DNA of 64,000 nucleotides from Cydia pomonella (Eukaryota; Arthropoda; Insecta; Lepidoptera; Tortricidae), in contig NC_084721.1 in NCBI RefSeq assembly GCF_033807575.1, positions 6,696,001 through 6,760,000 on the forward strand. The letters run 5' to 3'. Under the pieces are notes generated by a model. The model saw nothing but the letters and a program-made list of their open reading frames with translations. It made no database searches and was not told the DNA's origin. Shown here piece after piece: positions 33,407 to 43,045 of the stretch. Both the position numbers and the translations under genes were made by a program. The number at the start of each line of letters is the position of its first letter. The stretch's first letter is position 1.

Positions 33407-34050
33407 AGATTAAGTGCGAGTCGGACTCGCACCCCGAGGATTCAGTACCATCACATTTTTTTTACGATGTCTTAATTTTTTTCGAGTCGTTCTCGATTAG
33501 TTTTTAACATGTTATGCAGTGTATATTTTAGGGTTTCGTAGTCACCTAGAAACTTTTATATAAGTAGTTTCGCCATGTCCGTCTGTCCGAGGGTTTGCTC
33601 CGTTATGTTTAGTGCTAGATAGCTGTAATTTGGCATGGATACATAAATCATGCATTGCAACAGAACGGGTAAAATAAAAACTATAAAAAAAAATTAGGGT
33701 ACCTCCCATACAAAATGTTTTTACTTTGATTTTTTTTTGCTTTGATGATAGTGTGGCGTATGGATGGATAAGGTCTTTCAAAACGAATAACGGTCTCCAA
33801 AAACCCTTTTTTTTAAGTTATTATTTTCGGAAATAATCGCTCCGAAAGAAAAAAAAAAGTGAACCATGGGCCCAAAAAATATAAAAAAATCGTGAAACAA
33901 AATCTTAATAAATACTTTCAATGAGAAATATAGCGAAAATGATCGGTTTAGTCGCTTGTGGGTTATTGCAAAAAATCTTCTCTTCTTACTAAAAAGACGT
34001 ACAAAGAGAGCGCTGCAAAGGTTACTCCCTTATGCTTGTAATGTAATGTA
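33407..34050 (+). repeat. GTCT-associated repeat copy inside the hAT-like element
   Basis: AAGTGCGAGTCGGACTCGCA, then AGGGTTTCGTAGTC, TTTCGCCATGTCCGTCTG, AATTTGGCATGGATACATA, AGGGTACCTCCCATAC and AAGGTCTTTCAAAACGAATA follow the order of the copy at 14008. Confidence 0.7.
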
Positions 34051-34339
34051 AATGATACTTACTAATAGCCTCCGTTTGGCCTTTTTTGACTGAACGCTAA
34101 CAATAATAAATAATAATTAATAAATAAATCATCCTTCATTGCTTTTCACTAATGTTTTTAAACACAGTATCTTCTTTTGTTCGTTTCCGAGCTCTGTTTC
34201 CTGCAGCTTAGCCATGCACAAAAGTTTTGAGGCACTCTTCACCTTCGGTTTTCTGCTAAACTCTGCTCTTGGTCTTTGCGTAAGCCTAAAAATTCTTTAA
34301 ATTTGGTATTGTCATAAAGAAAAATAAACAGGATAATAA

Positions 34340-35464
34340 AAGAGCAAGGCCTACTATAAGGTATCATATGATGTTCTGTTGAAGAAATTGTACGGTATTG
34401 GGGTAAGAGGGTTTGTACATAAATGGTTTGACTCTTACCTCAAAAATCGAGTGCAATTTGTAGAAATAGAGCACCATAACAACCACACAGGAATAATTTC
34501 ACGCATACATTCAAATAGAGTAAATGTTACTCAGTCCATTCCACAAGGTAGTGTATTAGGTTGCTTACTGTTCCTTATATACATCAACGATTTGCCCTAC
34601 TCCATCAATACACCTAGTATTTTATTTTCAGATGATATCTCAGTAGTATTTCCGTGCATAAATAATAATAATCTTAATTCTAGCCTCACCCATATCCTGA
34701 CTGAAATAGATTCTTGGCTAACCGAACATAACCTACAATTGAATTTCAGCAAAACAAAATTAATGCAATTCAGACCACACCAAAGACAACCGTTAAATAT
34801 AGATTTCTCATACAACAACATTAAACTGGAACAAACCGATACATTTCCCTTGTTAGGATTAACCATCGACACAAACATTAATTGGAAAGACCACATACAG
34901 AAAGTAAGCAATAAACTATCCAGATTTTCATATGCCTTATTAGAATTAAAAAAAACAACAGACTTAAAAACTGCCACTTCCGCCTATTATGCCTACGCCC
35001 ATTCCATACTCCGCTATGGCATACTCCTTTGGGGTAATAGTACGAATGCCAATAACTTATTTATTCTACAAAAAAAATGCATACGAATTTTAGCGAACAT
35101 AAAACCAAGGGAAAGTTGTCGGCCACATTTTAAAAACCTGAAAATATTAACACTTACCTCCTTATATATTTTTGAAGTTTGCACTTTTGTCAAATTACAC
35201 AGCTCTTTCTTCCTACAAGCAAAAGACCGACATGCAAAACCATTAAATCTCCGCCAAAATAACTTCCTTTCCTTGCCCACTTCTACCTTAAAAATATTTC
35301 ACTCCGGACCACACATGATGTGCATAAAAATCTTTAATAAACTTCCGCAGACAATAAAAGAAATAGAAAATTCAAAATTATTCAATAAAGCACTTAACAC
35401 ACATCTAAAAGACAAATCTTTCTATACGCTGCAGGAGTTTTTTGATAATGGAACGTTAAATTAA
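34340..35464 (+). pseudogene. LINE reverse transcriptase, C-terminal 374 residues (truncated ORF)
   Basis: The frame is open from 34340 to the stop at 35462-35464 with no internal stops. Motifs in order: KSKAYYKVSYDVLLKKL (end of RT motif A region), IPQGSVLGCLLFLIYINDL (motif B), FSDD in place of the usual Y/FADD (motif C, near 34630), LNFSKTKLMQF, then LLGLTIDTNINWKDHI and a thumb/C-terminal part with RYGILLWGNS and IRILANIKPRESCRP. The order and the C-terminal layout fit CR1/Jockey-group LINEs that copy RNA at nicked DNA. The catalytic aspartate of motif A lies just before the truncation, and the endonuclease and any ORF1 are missing, so it cannot be active alone. An ATG is not needed for this call because the true start lies in the lost 5' part. 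The long intact frame suggests a fairly recent insertion. Confidence 0.85.
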
Positions 35465-35650
35465 TACCTATGCTATGAGTAAGTAACTTAGCTCTTAAGT
35501 ACTGCCTGTGATCTCAAATAATTGTCTGTAAATCTTTGTACTAGATTGTTATTTAGTTATAAGACTGCTGCGCCCTTGCAGGGTACATATTATGTAATTT
35601 TGTGTACTTAATATGATTGCAATAAATGCTTTGTCTTGTCTTGTCTTGTC
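34340..35650 (+). mobile_element. 5'-truncated CR1/Jockey-type LINE
   Basis: Begins mid-reverse-transcriptase at about 34340 (an in-frame TAA lies just upstream at 34337-34339) and includes the rest of the ORF to 35464. A ~180-nt 3' untranslated part ends with ATAAATGC and four to five TGTCT-type units (35628-35650). A short ATAATA motif borders both ends, a weak candidate target duplication. It lies inside the hAT-like element 33336-35863. Confidence 0.8.
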
Positions 35651-35880
35651 ATAATAATAATTGATCAATATTGTTACTAACTTACGAAAAAAAATACATT
35701 GTAAATAAAATGTGGTAGTACAGGATCCGCGGAGTGCGAGTTCTACTTGAATTTGGCCGGTTGCGCGTGCCGAAATCGCATGGTCAGGGTCGGAGCGCGG
35801 GGCCCCCCTAGGCGCGGGGCCCTTAGCATATGCTTTTTCTGCTGTTCGGTTAATCCGCCACTGATCTATCTCTACTATTG

Positions 35881-36110
35881 ATCTAAGGACGGGTCTTACG
35901 GGCACTAAGAATGGTGCTAGTTCAGTGGTGTCACTCACGAATTCGAGCCAATCGTGCGGTCTAACGTAACTATTGGTGACCAATCGCGCGCGTGATGCGA
36001 ACTCATCACCCAATCACGTTTTGGCGTTAGACTGCACGATTTGCTCGAATTCGTGTGCGTGACACAGCTGTACTAGCCCCATTCTTATTGCCCGTAACCC
36101 GTCCTTAGAT
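35881..36110. mobile_element. Palindromic MITE, 230 bp
   Basis: The left arm ATCTAAGGACGGGT, GGGCACTAAGAATGG and CGAATTCGAGCCAATCGTGC is mirrored by the right arm ending ACCCGTCCTTAGAT. Starts 10 bp after the target duplication of the hAT-like element. Confidence 0.8.
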
Positions 36111-36114
36111 ATAT

Positions 36115-36545
36115 GTCAATGATCTATACCAACATTTAGGGAAATCTGTCGAAAAAAATCGACAAAAAGTTATAGTCAGTCCTTAAGACCTTAAGTTCGC
36201 TTTTTGTACTTTTTGTCCAATAAAATTTAAAATAAATAAAGTATTTCTTTAACGGGTACATTTCCCGCGGCACATCACTACGCAAACACGGGGCTTCCCT
36301 GGTACCGGACCTTTTCTATGTTCTAATTGCCATAATTCTATATTGTGTTCAGCGCTCAAATTAGTGGCAAATTCGTCGCCGCTGGGGGATGTGGTGGGGC
36401 AGTGCGCTTACCTACCTATACCTAGAGGGGCATTCAGGACCATTCAAAGTGTATTCATCCCTATCAAATCAAGATCTGATTCAGATACATTCAGATTAAA
36501 ACAAGGATTAGACTTGTTTTACTAGTGGCTAAAGTTGTTGTTTTA
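36115..36545. other. No feature recognised
   Basis: No recognised motif; a 60-codon ORF without domain. Confidence 0.3.
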
Positions 36546-36548
36546 CCT

Positions 36549-36626
36549 CGAACCTTCGCAAATTAATACTCAAGATTCAACTTTTCTACAACCGAAAAGT
36601 GGAATCTTGAGTATTGCGAAGGTTCA
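36549..36626. repeat. Short near-perfect hairpin
   Basis: GAACCTTCGCAAATTAATAC and TCAAGATTCAACTTTTC face GAAAAGTGGAATCTTGAGTA and TTGCGAAGGTTC across a 6-8 nt loop. The stem is about 33 nt with few mismatches and one bulge. Confidence 0.8.
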
Positions 36627-36844
36627 AAAGAACGAGGGTTACACAAACTTTGTTAACGAGTAAAACACAAAATTTTACACCACACCAAAGCGACCAAAAT
36701 ACTAACTATAAAACATAACAAATCAAATCTAAGTAAACTTTTTTTTAATTGAATCTAATTACTTTGTCCGTTATATATTAAGTGGAACTTTCTCATCAGG
36801 TTTTGAACATTAGATTTACGAGCTGGTGTGGTGAAATACTACAA

Positions 36845-37080
36845 AAACCGGACAAGTGCGAGTCGGACTCGCCCACCGAGGGTTCCGCACTTTTTAGTAT
36901 TTGTTGTTATAGCGGCAACAGAAATATATCATCTGTGAAAATTTCTATTGTCTAGCTATCACGGTTCATGAGATACAGCCTGGTGACAGACGGACAGACG
37001 GACAGACGGACGGACGGACAGCAGAGTTTTAGTAATAGGGTCCCGTTTTACCCTTTGGGTACGGAACCCTAAATTACGAT
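36845..37080 (+). repeat. Dispersed GACG/GACA-associated repeat
   Basis: ACCGGACAAGTGCGAGTCGG, CTCGCCCACCGAGGGTTCCG, TGAGATACAGCCTGGTGACA, a GACG/GACA run and GGGTCCCGTTTTACCC with GGGTACGGAACCCTAAA. A family I recall as frequent in Lepidoptera; partly shared with 33407. Confidence 0.7.
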
Positions 37081-37309
37081 ACAAGCGTGAAAAGTAGGAA
37101 ATTCGCAACGAGTGGCGATAAATCAAAACACGACTGAGATACAGCCTGGTGACAGACGGACAGACGGACAGACGGACGGACGGACGGACGGACAGCAGAG
37201 ACTTAGTAATAGAGGGTCCCGTTTTACCCTTTGGGTACGGAACCCTAAATTACGATACAAGCGTGAAAAGTAGGAAATTCGCAACGAGTGGCGATAAATC
37301 AAAACACGA
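36970..37309 (+). repeat. Local tandem duplication, 166-bp offset
   Basis: GAGATACAGCCTGGTGACAG occurs at 36970 and 37136. Each is followed by the GACG/GACA run, GTCCCGTTTTACCCTTTGGG and GTAGGAAATTCGCAACGAGT. The two units are nearly identical; the second has two extra GACG units and an AG insertion. Confidence 0.9.
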
Positions 37310-37690
37310 CCGAAGGGAGTGTTTTAAATCGACACGAGTGCAAATTACCTTTTCGCACGTGTATTGTAGTACTTACAATGTTCTACAGTACATAATGGCC
37401 CTTTACATTTTGGACATACGCACATAGTGCTAGTTACCACACTAGGGCGGTAAATTAGCGCCTTATGTACTGTAATAGTACATTACGATACAAGTGCGAA
37501 AAATAGGAAATTCGAAACGAGTGGCGATAATTTAAAACACGACCGAAGGGGGTGCAAATTACCTATTCGCACATGTATCGTACAACGTTTTACAGTACGA
37601 ATACATATGGCCCTTTAAATGTTCGACACAGTAACGTAATATGCTAATTTTCGCACTAGTGCGGTAAAGTAGCACCATATGTACTGTAAA
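37251..37690 (+). repeat. Two tandem units of ~233 bp
   Basis: TACGATACAAG.G.GAAAA with GGAAATTCG starts each unit (37251 and 37484). Both contain AAACACGACCGAAGG, TTCGCAC.TGTAT, TACAGTAC, GGCCCTTTA and GCGGTAAA.TAGC. A further copy in reverse orientation is 39111-39297. Confidence 0.75.
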
Positions 37691-39110
37691 AATATATACA
37701 TATTTGGTGTCAGTCGCAGTGCATCTCGGTCACACTTATAATACAGGTGTGTCAATTCCACAATATGACGCGGATTCGATTTCAATTCAATATGTGGGCG
37801 TCCCGCTCGGTTACCCGTAATCGAATTGTGCTCTAGAGAGAGCAGGTACGCGACTCGCCTCCAATTTGATTTCAATGTGTTATATTACGCAATATTGTAT
37901 GTACAATATTGTATTTAAGCTTGCAGCCTAATGATTAGAGCTAGGTCTTTCGTAGAGTTGTAGCTGTGCTGAAAATTTGCTTAGTACATACTTAAATCTA
38001 AGGTAATATTTTATTTTATTTTAGTATATGGGAAACCAACAGCGCTATATATATCTAGAACTTCCAAAAGAATTACAGAGCCAATTACAGGTTCTCACTT
38101 ATAGAAATATAATAAATTATAAAAAGTTTTTGCCCAACTTAATTTACACATACAAGTTCCTACAGCATAATAACAGATCTATATATATATGATTCATTTT
38201 TACAAAAATAAATTAAAAAAAAGAAAAAAGTAGTTGAAGCCTGTAAGTACATATTCAATAATGCACCGAGCCCTGTCCTGCTCCAGAATTATTGTCGCCC
38301 ATGTAGTGTCTAATTTATTTATTTTTTATTACTGCTATGCTATCATTATATATGTCGATATCACAATTTATAGGAACTTTATTTAAACTCATGCCTGCCC
38401 TGCATATGAAACTGTCCTATACCTAGTAGTAGCTTGGTAATTAATTACTAATGGGACGAAAATGCCTTAGCCTCCTTGACGGAATGTTAAAAGAGAATTA
38501 TGTCTATGGCTTGTTATCTTTCATTGAACTATATGGATTAAGTAGGTAATAATTCATTACTAATAAAGATGACAGACTGTAACTATGTACATATTCACTT
38601 TGTACAGGTATCAATAGCAAAAAGGGATTCAAGTATTATTATTATTTATTAATAACACTTGAATCCAATGGGTGTTGCGGGCCTTTGAATGTAATATTTT
38701 TTTTGTTAAAGGCTAACTGTGTTATAATTATAATTTTGCAAATTTAAATGCATTGCAGACGGGGCAGGTGCGTCCAGTCCGTATGTTCTCTTTGCTCACC
38801 GAGTTCGCCTAGCCGGACCAGTGTAACTATCAGTGGCGGATCTGGCGGAGCCTACGAACTCGGCTCCCACCGGCGTTCCTAGTTTTCAGAGAGTAGATAT
38901 ACTGCAGCTGATGAAGAAAGGATTTGTTCCCTAGTGGAATTGGAAAACTAGTTCAAATTTGATATTTATTGCTCTAAACTACGATGGAGTTTGCCGGTCG
39001 AAGTTTTTATAGATGGCGCCAGCATAGGTTTCATTCCTACGTATAGTGTTAAATTTCTGTTTATTATTGGAATTTTGTGACTAGATATATACAGAACAAA
39101 AATATGCTGT
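37691..39110. other. Mostly unassigned; orphan hAT-like end at 38830
   Basis: CAGTGGCGGATCTGGCGGAG near 38830 resembles the ends of the two hAT-like elements but has no partner end in reach. The stretch 38020-38330 shares ACCAACAGC and ACAGAGCCAATTA with 53468-53540 and may be a retroelement remnant. No gene. Confidence 0.35.
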
Positions 39111-39297
39111 AAAAACCTTTACAGTACATATTGTGCTACTTTACCGCCCTAGTGCGGTAACGCGTGTATGTCGAAAATTTAAAGGGCCATGTAAAACGTT
39201 GTACAATACATGTGCGAAAAGGTAATTCGTGTCGTTCGGTCGTGTTTTAATTTATCGTCACGTTGGGAATTTCCTACTTTTCGCACTTGTATAGTAA
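39111..39297 (-). repeat. Reverse copy of the 37251-37690 repeat
   Basis: TTTACAGTACATATTGTGCT, ACTTTACCGCCCTAGTGCGG, TAAAGGGCCATGTAAAACG, GGTCGTGTTTTAATTTATCG and TTCCTACTTTTCGCACTTGT are the reverse complement of the 37.3-37.7 kb unit. Confidence 0.75.
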
Positions 39298-39615
39298 TGT
39301 CCTATTGAGAGTTGCCAATGCTATTGAATGTTTTTCCTACGATTTCCGGTTTAGCTCCAAAATGGCGAAGTCATCTTGAGATTTTTTGTTTTTTGTTTAT
39401 TAACGTTATTTAAAGTGTAGTATTGGTAGCTTAGTATACATTGAACTAACATGGAAAGTGAGCAGCTAATGAAGAATTAGTCTTGAAACGCGTTCAACCA
39501 TTCTTTGATCAACACCAGGTAATCCATGTTGGCTACTTGTAAAGTTGAAATTGGCGAAATCCACATAAATTTGTTGGAATGTAGAAGAGTTTTCCGATGG
39601 CGTTTGCGGCTGTTA
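39298..39615. other. No feature recognised
   Basis: No motif recognised. Confidence 0.3.
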
Positions 39616-39618
39616 TAC

Positions 39619-40205
39619 GTGGTGGGGTACAGACGGCAGAGTAGGCAGTGGAGTGTGGCGGCGACGGCCGGTCGGGTCGGCGAAAGCAGCAGGCCGCTAC
39701 GCCCGCCGACCTTCGCCCGACTTTTTGTTCGGACTACAGCCGCCATGGGTTTGGCAGGCGCGAGACTTACCCGATTCATTCTTTTAGTATCAGACTGTCA
39801 GTGAAATATTTATATTTGACTATCATCCAGATACGGGATATTTGTTTATGTAGGTGGGGCAGAGTATCGGAGTGTGGCGACGGCCGGTCGGGTTGGCGAA
39901 AACAGCAGGCCGCTACGCCCGCTGACCTTCGTCCGACTTTTTGTTCGGACTACGGCCGCCATGTGTTTGGCAGTCGCAAACCTGACCCGATTCATTCTTG
40001 TCAGACTATGTCAGTGAGATAAGGTCTAATTTGACTTTCATCCTAAAGTTACAGGGATTTGTTTCTATAGGTATACATGGTGGGGCAGAGTATCGGAGTG
40101 TGGCGACGGCTTGGCAGGCCGGCGAAAGCGCCAGGTTGCCGACCTTCGCCAGACTATTTGTTCGGAGTATGACCGCCACGCCAGCTATCCTTCTTGATCA
40201 GGATG
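39619..40205 (+). repeat. GC-rich tandem repeat, ~2.6 units of 216-226 bp
   Basis: TGGGG.AGAGTATCGGAGTG, GCGACGGCCGGTCGGGT, GGCGAAA.CAGCAGGCCGCT, GACCTTCG.CCGACTTTTTG and TTCGGACTACGGCCGCC recur at 39661, 39877 and 40103 (shared GCGACGG anchor). The third unit is shortened. The first interval, 216, is a multiple of three, so one frame reads similar peptides in units 1 and 2 (for example QQAATPADLRPTFCSDY). The second interval, 226, breaks the frame. No start context, domain or splice structure supports translation. Confidence 0.85.
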
Positions 40206-40334
40206 GGAAGAATTATAGTTGACCGATTGAAGCAAAGGTCTCCATTTCAGTTGAGCAGAAATGGTTTCGCATTATGTCTGTCAGTATGTCTACAAGATCG
40301 CATTCTTCAGCCGGTTTTCGCGAAATGTTGTTAG

Positions 40335-40440
40335 TAGGTTTATTTAAGTATTTAAACTTTATTGTACAATAAAAATAAGTACAAATGGCGGACTTTATGC
40401 CTTAAGGCATTCTCTACCAGGTTTGATAATTATATCCAAT
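40335..40440 (-). repeat. Retroelement 3'-end-like repeat, minus strand
   Basis: ACTTTATTGTACAATAAAAA, CAAATGGCGGACTTTATGCC and TTAAGGCATTCTCTACCAG. Related to 2470-2720. Confidence 0.55.
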
Positions 40441-40769
40441 TTGTTGGTCCATTCAGTTTGTTTTTCAAAATGACAGACCCCTGGCAACTCTACAGCTCAC
40501 GTAGTCACTAGCAAGTCACTAGTTACAAAATTATTCTTAAGATTGGACGCGATCTGTGTGGATGTGGATGAGGAGGACACATACTTCAAACTTAGAAATG
40601 TAATGATTGTTACATGTAAAATATAGATTTTGTCACACATAGACAAAAACGTTTCAGAATAGTACCTAATTGGGACGTGTTCTATCTCGCAGTAGTGTCA
40701 ACGATTATTAATTGCACATAAAACAAAAAGAAATTCTAATCTAAAGTCTCGTAAGAAATGGTCACTGGT

Positions 40770-40853
40770 GTACAGTGTGCAGTGCAGTGGGCAGTGCAGT
40801 GTGCAATGTGCAGCGCAGTGTGCAGCGCAGTGTGCAGCGCAGTGTAGTGCAGT
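40770..40853 (+). repeat. GTGCAG-rich minisatellite (12-bp unit)
   Basis: Successive variants of AGTGTGCAGCGC: irregular at the left, then three clean copies. On the minus strand it reads HCAAHCAAHCAA, a by-product of the repeat. Confidence 0.9.
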
Positions 40854-40855
40854 AT

Positions 40856-41457
40856 TTTGCCATTTTTCCAAAAAAAAATCTACAGTTTCTACATAACATA
40901 CTTCTTCTTTCAATATAATATAGTATTAGTTAAAATAAAAATACAAGGAATAACTATAACTACAATAGATTCTAATAAACGATGTAATGTCCGCTATTTC
41001 TCAACGGAGCAAGGTGTCATTAGCGTGAGAGCGACGCGTAGTCAGTGCTGTAATTCCCGCGCCTTACCTAGCTTTCACCTCAAATGGCCCAATCCAAGTA
41101 CGATCTCTATTAACGAACTTGTTGTTTTTCTACGCATTCCGGTCATACTTATACCGTTGCGCTCAAGACTCTTAAAGCTATTGAAATAACTTGAGCCTCG
41201 GTACCGTTTTACTCGATAAAGTCGTACCTACTTTGGTACTTCGACCGCGCGTATGACCTTTTTCGTACTAACGAGGTCCTGAGTACTGTTCGGAACGTGG
41301 TTTATGGTACTCCGGGCCTGAAAAGTTTACGTCTTTTGGTAGCTGAAAATATATTCATGCAAACCAATTTTGTCTGTCAGTCAAAATTATTTACCTATAG
41401 AATGAAGTGCCACGCGTTAGTTGATTTTTTTTTCTCACCTCAATTTGGTTACAGATA
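40856..41457. other. No gene; GTAC-dense interval
   Basis: The 110-codon ORF at 40857-41189 has no domain. Between 41195 and 41315 the tetramer GTAC occurs six times in differing contexts. Confidence 0.3.
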
Positions 41458-41597
41458 AATTACCACAGTAGGCCTAAGATGGTCGGCTCTTTATCATTTG
41501 TCACCATGCCTGTCACGTTCTAACAAGTATGTAAGTGCGAAAGTGACAAGCATAGTGACAGGTGATAAAAATTGAACCATGCTGCTACCGCAGGTTT
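41458..41597. mobile_element. Palindromic MITE, 'AAGATGGTCGGCTCT' family
   Basis: The left arm CAGTAGGCCTAAGATGGTCG and CACCATGCCTGTCAC mirror the right arm GTGACAAGCATAGTGACAGG and ACCATGCTGCTACCGCAGG. Confidence 0.8.
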
Positions 41598-41599
41598 TG

Positions 41600-41866
41600 A
41601 GTTTTTGACATAATGGTTAAGAAACTAAAAAAATAGGCACATAATTTTAATTAGAACCTGGTTTCTTACTACAATTAGGTACCAGTACATAAAGCCTTGG
41701 AGCCGCGAGACGATCGAGGCTTAACTCACAACACTATCACTGCCAGGGTAAGATCGACATTCACCAACATCATATGGCTCGCAGTGGGTAGATATCTAAT
41801 ATTTTCATTAAAAGGTCAACTACAAATTTATTTTAGTTACAGAGACTAAGTTTTTGGCAAAATAAT
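41600..41866. other. No feature recognised
   Basis: No motif recognised. Confidence 0.3.
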
Positions 41867-42165
41867 CATTTTTGGTCCATTAAGCCTTCATCGCGGACTG
41901 TACTTTTCTTTCCACAGGCAACTAATACTCATCGAGACAATTCCAAAATCCCCGACCCGAACATAATAAGGTTGCGTTGTGTTACCATTATCACAGAGAT
42001 CCTATGGTCTATGGCCACCTCCTGTCTCCATCATCAGATCAGTTCGATGGTATCATAATAATTGAATTGTCACCCGACATATGTATGAAAATTTGCAGCT
42101 TCATTCCGATGAAGATTTCACCGGGAAGTGGGTAAAATGTAACTTGCAAGATTTGACCCGTACAA
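41867..42165 (+). repeat. Interspersed repeat, second copy (see 10452)
   Basis: CCACAGGCAACTAATACTCA, TATCACAGAGATCCTATGG, CACCTCCTGTCTCCATCATC and TGTCACCCGACATATG match 10452-10740 in order. Ends near GACCCGTACAAACAGATA. Confidence 0.7.
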
Positions 42166-42169
42166 ACAG

Positions 42170-42452
42170 ATACATTAAATTAAATAAAAGCCTGAAAAAT
42201 TAGATCAAGCATGTTTTTGCGCTTTCAATTGTTTTAAAATAAAACAAACTGTCATTAAGAGGATTCATTGTGACGTCACGGTATGCGTTCTCACAATAAC
42301 ATATCGTTTTAGGGCCGGTTACACCAACCACAATTGACGGACTGATCAACGGCTATCAGCGGCAGTGGTAACGTTGACAGATGGTTTGGTTCAACCGAAT
42401 CAACGTTTCATAAAGAGTAGCTTATTTAACTACATCGGTCTATTCAACGAAC
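42170..42452. other. No feature recognised
   Basis: No motif recognised. Confidence 0.3.
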
Positions 42453-42454
42453 TC

Positions 42455-42680
42455 AAATAAATTCCTCCCGCGGACGCCCCGGCTGTGGAATGAGCTACCA
42501 GCCGAGGTTTCCCGAGGGTCTACAGTATGAGGTTCTTAAAAAAAGGAGTGTACAGATTTTTAAAGGATCTGGAACGCGCATGTAACACCTTTGGAGTTGC
42601 AGGCGTCCAAAGGCTACGGCGACTGCTTACCATCCGGTGGGCCGTATTCTTGTTTGCCCCTGTCGTGATATAAAAAAAAA
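42455..42680 (+). pseudogene. LINE C-terminal remnant (LWNELPAEV) plus 3' end
   Basis: The frame through 42470-42520 reads RTPRLWNELPAEVSRGSTV, the conserved end of CR1/Jockey-group LINE ORF2 proteins, then hits stops. It is followed by AGGAGTGTACAGATTTTTAA, GGAACGCGCATGTAACACC, GGAGTTGCAGGCGTCCAAAG and GCTTACCATCCGGTGGGCC, then an A-run. It gives the identity of the whole 3'-end repeat family in this window. 5'-truncated and frame-broken. Confidence 0.75.
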
Positions 42681-42689
42681 TATGTGGGT

Positions 42690-43042
42690 CATACTGAATA
42701 ACTGTTACAACCTACGATATCGCGAAAAATCAGCTGTTCAACATGTATGTCCATCAACAATGGAACAGTTGATATTTTTCTACGGAATTTAATACTAAAA
42801 TATAATAATTAAATTTTAATAAATTAGTTAAGATTAGTTTTAAGTCTTTTGTTAGGGACTGAAAATCAGCGGTCTCGCTGAGTGCAGACTTTGCAGCAGT
42901 ATGTTTTTGACAAGTCGTAGGGCCGGCAGCTTCCATGGCACGATAAAAGAACGCAGTGGCATTCAAAGGGAGGAAAAACAAATCAGACAAATCTGATCCA
43001 AAGTCCTGCTATTAGGCTTACAAGTTACATACAACATAGAAT
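42690..43042. other. No gene supported
   Basis: A 78-codon minus-strand ORF (42754-42990) lacks any recognised domain. Confidence 0.3.
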
Positions 43043-43045
43043 TGT

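Larger units (their letters stand above)
33336..35863. mobile_element. hAT-like element, 2.53 kb, with 8-bp target duplication and nested insertions
   Basis: Ends CAGGGGCGGATTAA and TTAATCCGCCACTG are inverted (13 of 14). Perfect 8-bp direct repeats ATCTATCT flank it at 33328-33335 and 35864-35871, as expected for hAT transposition. Own sequence appears to be 33336-33400 and about 35660-35863, both GC-rich with GGCGCGGGGCCCTTAGCA. Between them sit a GTCT-type repeat (33407-34050) and a truncated LINE (34340-35650). No hAT transposase is visible, so the parent was probably a small non-autonomous copy that was later invaded. Confidence 0.75.

Noticed and set aside
34597..34977. 126-codon minus-strand ORF
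   Set aside because: Antisense shadow of the reverse-transcriptase frame.
39648..40022. 124-codon ORF over the GC-rich tandem repeat, considered as a repeat protein
   Set aside because: Only two units stay in frame, the third is shifted, and other frames are equally open.
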